Below, piece by piece: positions 5,094 to 7,210 of a stretch of DNA of 7,210 nucleotides (position 1 is its first letter; each line of letters opens with the position of its first letter). The DNA is from Acetobacteraceae bacterium (GTDB lineage Bacteria; Pseudomonadota; Alphaproteobacteria; Acetobacterales; Acetobacteraceae): contig CANJXD010000294.1 of the NCBI GenBank assembly GCA_947478535.1, positions 1 through 7,210 on the forward strand, given 5' to 3'. The translations under genes were made by a program, and so were the position numbers. A model generated the notes under the pieces. That model was given only the letters and a program-made list of their open reading frames with translations, made no database searches and was not told the origin of the DNA.

Positions 5094-7193
5094 ATGGTCC
5101 GCAACCCTGGTCCACAATGCTGGTCCACGGGGGTGGGTGTGAGTGGCGCATGCCTGAGGGTTCGCGGCACGACGTGGTGGTTCCGCCGCCGCGTCCCCGA
5201 TTCGTTGACAGGCCGGCTTGGCCTGCGAGAAGTCACGCGAAGCCTGCGGACATCCTGCCCGCGGGAGGCGACGCGCCGGGGGCGTCTCGCCTGGCTGGCG
5301 ACGGAGCGCGCGTTTCGGCAGATGGCGAAAGACCTGTCCCTTGATGCCGAGCGAGCGACGGTGCTCGTGCGACGGCTTCTGCGGGAGGCGCTGGATGACT
5401 CGCCGACCGCCGAGGAGATCGTGCGGCGGTGGCGGGAGGACGACACCAGCCTCGCCGGCCAGATTTTCAGCCGCGCGCTGATTGAGATCGTGCCGGACAT
5501 GCCGGAGGACGGGCGGGCCAAGCTGATGCTGCACATGGAGCGCATCCTGGACCGGCTCGATACGGCGACGGCGCGCGAACGCGCCGAGCTTGAACAGGAG
5601 CGTGCGGCGCTCGCGGTACACAGGGCCATGCGATCTGCTGAACGGGAGAACGAAGCCCAGGGCACCGTTGCCCAGCTTGCGGCGCGCGTGGCTGAACTCG
5701 AACGCGAGGTGGAAGTCGAAAGGCGGGTTCGGGAGCGGCTCGAATGCCGCACAGTGCCGGCACCGCTGCCGATGCTGGCAGCAGCTGAGCCGATGTTGAT
5801 GACGCCCACATCTCTAACCGCGCCCGCGGTGCAGGCCGGCGATCTGCCTCGTCTTTCTCCGGCAGTGTCTGCCAACGATCATGGGCCGCTCTTCTCGGCA
5901 AACGAGGCGACATACCTGACGCGGCGTGCGGAGCCCGCTCTGGGCATCAGCACGCTTGGCGGGAAGTCCAGGGAAGACGCAGAAGTTGCGTTTTGGCTTT
6001 GGCGCGGGCTCGCCGGCGATCGTCCCATGCTCGACTACACGCGGGAGGAGGCCGACGACCTCCGCATCGAGATGGTACGGATGCTGGCCTCCTACGGAAA
6101 GGGAGGCAGGAAGTACGAGATGCGCACGAAGTTCGCGCCGCGGCACTGGATCAATGTGGCGAACAAGCGTCAGCAGGAGATTGACAAGCACAACACGGCG
6201 CTGCCGGAAGGTCACCCGGACCGGAAGCCGGACGTGGAGCGCATGACCCTCCGCACCGTGAAGAAGCACTACACTGCATTGTCGGGCTACTGGCAGTGGC
6301 TCGAACGTCGCAAGGTGCTGCCGCGGGGGAGCAACATTTTCGATGATTGGGGCTGGCCCGGGACGAAGGGACGGTCGGACGATCGCGACGACTGGTCCAC
6401 TACCGACATCAACGCCTTGCTTCGTTCGTCCTGGTTCGGCCTAGACAGGCAGGGCACCGATTACTGGTGGGCGACAGTAATTGGCATGTTCAGCGGGCTC
6501 CGCGTGGAGGAGATCGCGCGGCTGCGCCCCGCGCATGACTTCCAGGAGTTCGACGGCGTCCTATGCGTCGTTGTACAAGATCAGGGCGACTGGTCGCCCA
6601 AGTCGGAGGCCGGCGAGCGCGTAGTGCCGGTTCATCGCCAGCTTCACGCCTTGGGCCTGAGTGACCTCATCTCGCGGCGGGTCAACGAAGGAGCGTATCG
6701 GCTCCTGCCGAGCCTGAAGCGCGGACCACGCGGCAATCTCGGCGCCTACCTGAGCAAAGATTTCTCGGCCCACAAGATCGCTGTCGGCGTCGGCGAGAAG
6801 ACGGTGTTCCATTCCTGGCGTCACAACATCCGCACTCAGCTGTCGAATGCCCGCGGGCTGCAGGAAACCTGGATCGATGCCATCCTCGGCCACAGGGCGG
6901 GCTCAGGGATCCAGGGACAAGCGTCGGTCGGCGCGACGATCTATCTGAAGCGCATCGGGGTGGCGAATCTTGACTGGACCATCCAGCAAGTGGATTACGG
7001 CTCCAAAGTGGAACTATGGCGGCTCAACCTTGAGAAGCCGGTCAGGGCTGAGCTGCCAGTAGTGTCAAACAGCGTCCAATATTTTCCACCCAGCAGCGCC
7101 CAAAACTTTCCAGTTCAGGCGCCCATTTTCGGCTGTTTCCGCCTTTGCTTGAACCGGAAGGAATCATTCCCGGTTTCCAGGATATCGCAGTGA
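5094..7193 (+). CDS. Tyrosine recombinase/integrase, DUF6538-like N-terminus, altered C-terminal tail
   Basis: Numbered from the ATG at 5094 (GAGG at 5081-5084, 9 nt upstream), the frame is 699 residues. TTG at 5085 and GTG at 5139 are alternatives. The GTG would put the DUF6538-like segment [12 protein letters not shown] (24-35) close to the start, as is usual for the family. A charged coiled coil spans about 158-217. A proline/alanine-rich linker (220-262) follows, then the core-binding domain (about 290-410, with G-Y-W-Q-W-L at 398-403). The catalytic domain carries R470 (F-S-G-L-R-V-E-E-I), K503, H573-x-x-R576 (H-S-W-R), H600 (L-G-H) and nucleophile Y617, so the active site is complete. 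It should integrate and excise the adjacent element at tRNA-Gln. At roughly 700 residues it is much longer than the 350-450 usual for phage integrases. The last 43 residues (from 657) are unlike the rest and coincide with a candidate IS end, so the native stop was probably lost just past the domain; activity may survive because Y617 is 40 residues upstream. Confidence 0.93.
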   Translation: MVRNPGPQCWSTGVGVSGACLRVRGTTWWFRRRVPDSLTGRLGLREVTRSLRTSCPREATRRGRLAWLATERAFRQMAKDLSLDAERATVLVRRLLREALDDSPTAEEIVRRWREDDTSLAGQIFSRALIEIVPDMPEDGRAKLMLHMERILDRLDTATARERAELEQERAALAVHRAMRSAERENEAQGTVAQLAARVAELEREVEVERRVRERLECRTVPAPLPMLAAAEPMLMTPTSLTAPAVQAGDLPRLSPAVSANDHGPLFSANEATYLTRRAEPALGISTLGGKSREDAEVAFWLWRGLAGDRPMLDYTREEADDLRIEMVRMLASYGKGGRKYEMRTKFAPRHWINVANKRQQEIDKHNTALPEGHPDRKPDVERMTLRTVKKHYTALSGYWQWLERRKVLPRGSNIFDDWGWPGTKGRSDDRDDWSTTDINALLRSSWFGLDRQGTDYWWATVIGMFSGLRVEEIARLRPAHDFQEFDGVLCVVVQDQGDWSPKSEAGERVVPVHRQLHALGLSDLISRRVNEGAYRLLPSLKRGPRGNLGAYLSKDFSAHKIAVGVGEKTVFHSWRHNIRTQLSNARGLQETWIDAILGHRAGSGIQGQASVGATIYLKRIGVANLDWTIQQVDYGSKVELWRLNLEKPVRAELPVVSNSVQYFPPSSAQNFPVQAPIFGCFRLCLNRKESFPVSRISQ
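5095..5133. repeat. Three 13-bp direct repeats at the integrase start, possible integrase arm-type sites
   Basis: TGGTCC begins at 5095, 5108 and 5121, an exact 13-bp period. The three units are TGGTCCGCAACCC, TGGTCCACAATGC and TGGTCCACGGGGG. The first eight bases are conserved except for one G/A change. Because 13 is not a multiple of 3, each copy is read in a different frame if translated, so conservation would be at DNA level. Position just inside the element next to the att site suits integrase arm binding or autoregulation; this role is inferred. Confidence 0.6.
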
Positions 7194-7210
7194 TGGGTGA
7201 TGCGATCGAG
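7063..7210. mobile_element. End of a probable IS21-like insertion sequence inserted at the integrase 3' end
   Basis: From about 7063 the sequence changes from GC-rich integrase coding to A/T-rich runs (attttcc, caaaac, cattttc). A candidate element tip, TGTCAAAC, is followed by two related 20-bp direct repeats. IS21-family elements typically start with TG and carry multiple short terminal repeats of this kind ahead of istA. The integrase frame runs through and ends by chance at 7191-7193. A possible new start (GTG 7190 or ATG 7193, with AGGA at 7178-7181) opens a frame that leaves the window after six or seven codons, too short to identify. The family call comes from end structure alone, and the other end is outside. 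Confidence 0.45.
7071..7114 (+). repeat. Two imperfect 20-bp direct repeats, likely transposase-binding terminal repeats
   Basis: AGCGTCCAATATTTTCCACC (7071-7090) and AGCGCCCAAAACTTTCCAGT (7095-7114) match at 15 of 20 positions and lie 24 bp apart, start to start. Their position just inside the proposed element tip at 7063 fits the multiple terminal transposase-binding sites of IS21-type elements. Confidence 0.6.

Larger units (their letters stand above)
5041..7210 (+). mobile_element. Left end of a tRNA-Gln-integrated genomic island or prophage
   Basis: An intact tRNA gene, an AT-rich junction (5045-5062) and an integrase gene starting about 50 bp beyond the CCA and pointing inwards together mark the left boundary of an integrated element. 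No phage structural, conjugation or cargo gene is visible before the window ends, so its type is unknown. A second insertion appears to begin at about 7063 inside it. Confidence 0.65.

Noticed and set aside
4745..5875. Long upstream extension of the protease reading frame on the minus strand, up to 972 residues
   Set aside because: It crosses the antisense of the tRNA-Gln gene, giving the well-known spurious peptide G-R-Q-D-S-N-L-G...A-L-P-L-G-Y-A-P, and then the antisense of the integrase. No domain supports it.

Overview
The window is GC-rich DNA with alphaproteobacterial character. The evidence for this is the high GC at third codon positions, a serralysin-type RTX protease with an MC..C start, a WD40-cytochrome c fusion, an ETF-lysine-methyltransferase-like gene and a DUF6538-type integrase. 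Acetobacteraceae (Roseomonas-like) would fit, but the sequence alone does not prove the family.

Positions 1-4969 look like ordinary, tightly packed chromosome. A methyltransferase fragment (METTL20/ETF-beta lysine methyltransferase-like, 5' end outside the window) is followed on the same strand by a small exported protein built almost wholly of 20-residue YDAQGR repeats. Facing it is a periplasmic seven-bladed WD40 protein fused to a C-terminal class I cytochrome c. A 100-bp divergent intergenic region separates that gene from a creatininase-family amidohydrolase. The amidohydrolase meets tail to tail, with no spacer, a secreted M10 metzincin protease that carries RTX calcium-binding repeats and a type I-secretion-like C-terminus. 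I see no obvious single pathway joining these genes. Three of the products are predicted to act outside the cytoplasm.

The right third starts with a complete tRNA-Gln(UUG) gene. About 50 bp after its CCA end lies a large tyrosine-recombinase gene reading away from the tRNA, which is the classic left boundary of an integrated genomic island. Three 13-bp direct repeats lie at the start of the integrase gene. The catalytic R-K-HxxR-H-Y set is intact, and a long coiled coil sits between the N-terminal DUF6538-like segment and the core-binding domain. Near position 7063 composition changes abruptly. The last 43 codons of the integrase frame appear to be encoded by the end of a second element, probably an IS21-like insertion sequence, which runs out of the window. 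The most interesting places are the repeat protein, the WD40-cytochrome fusion, the 13-bp repeats and the integrase/IS junction.
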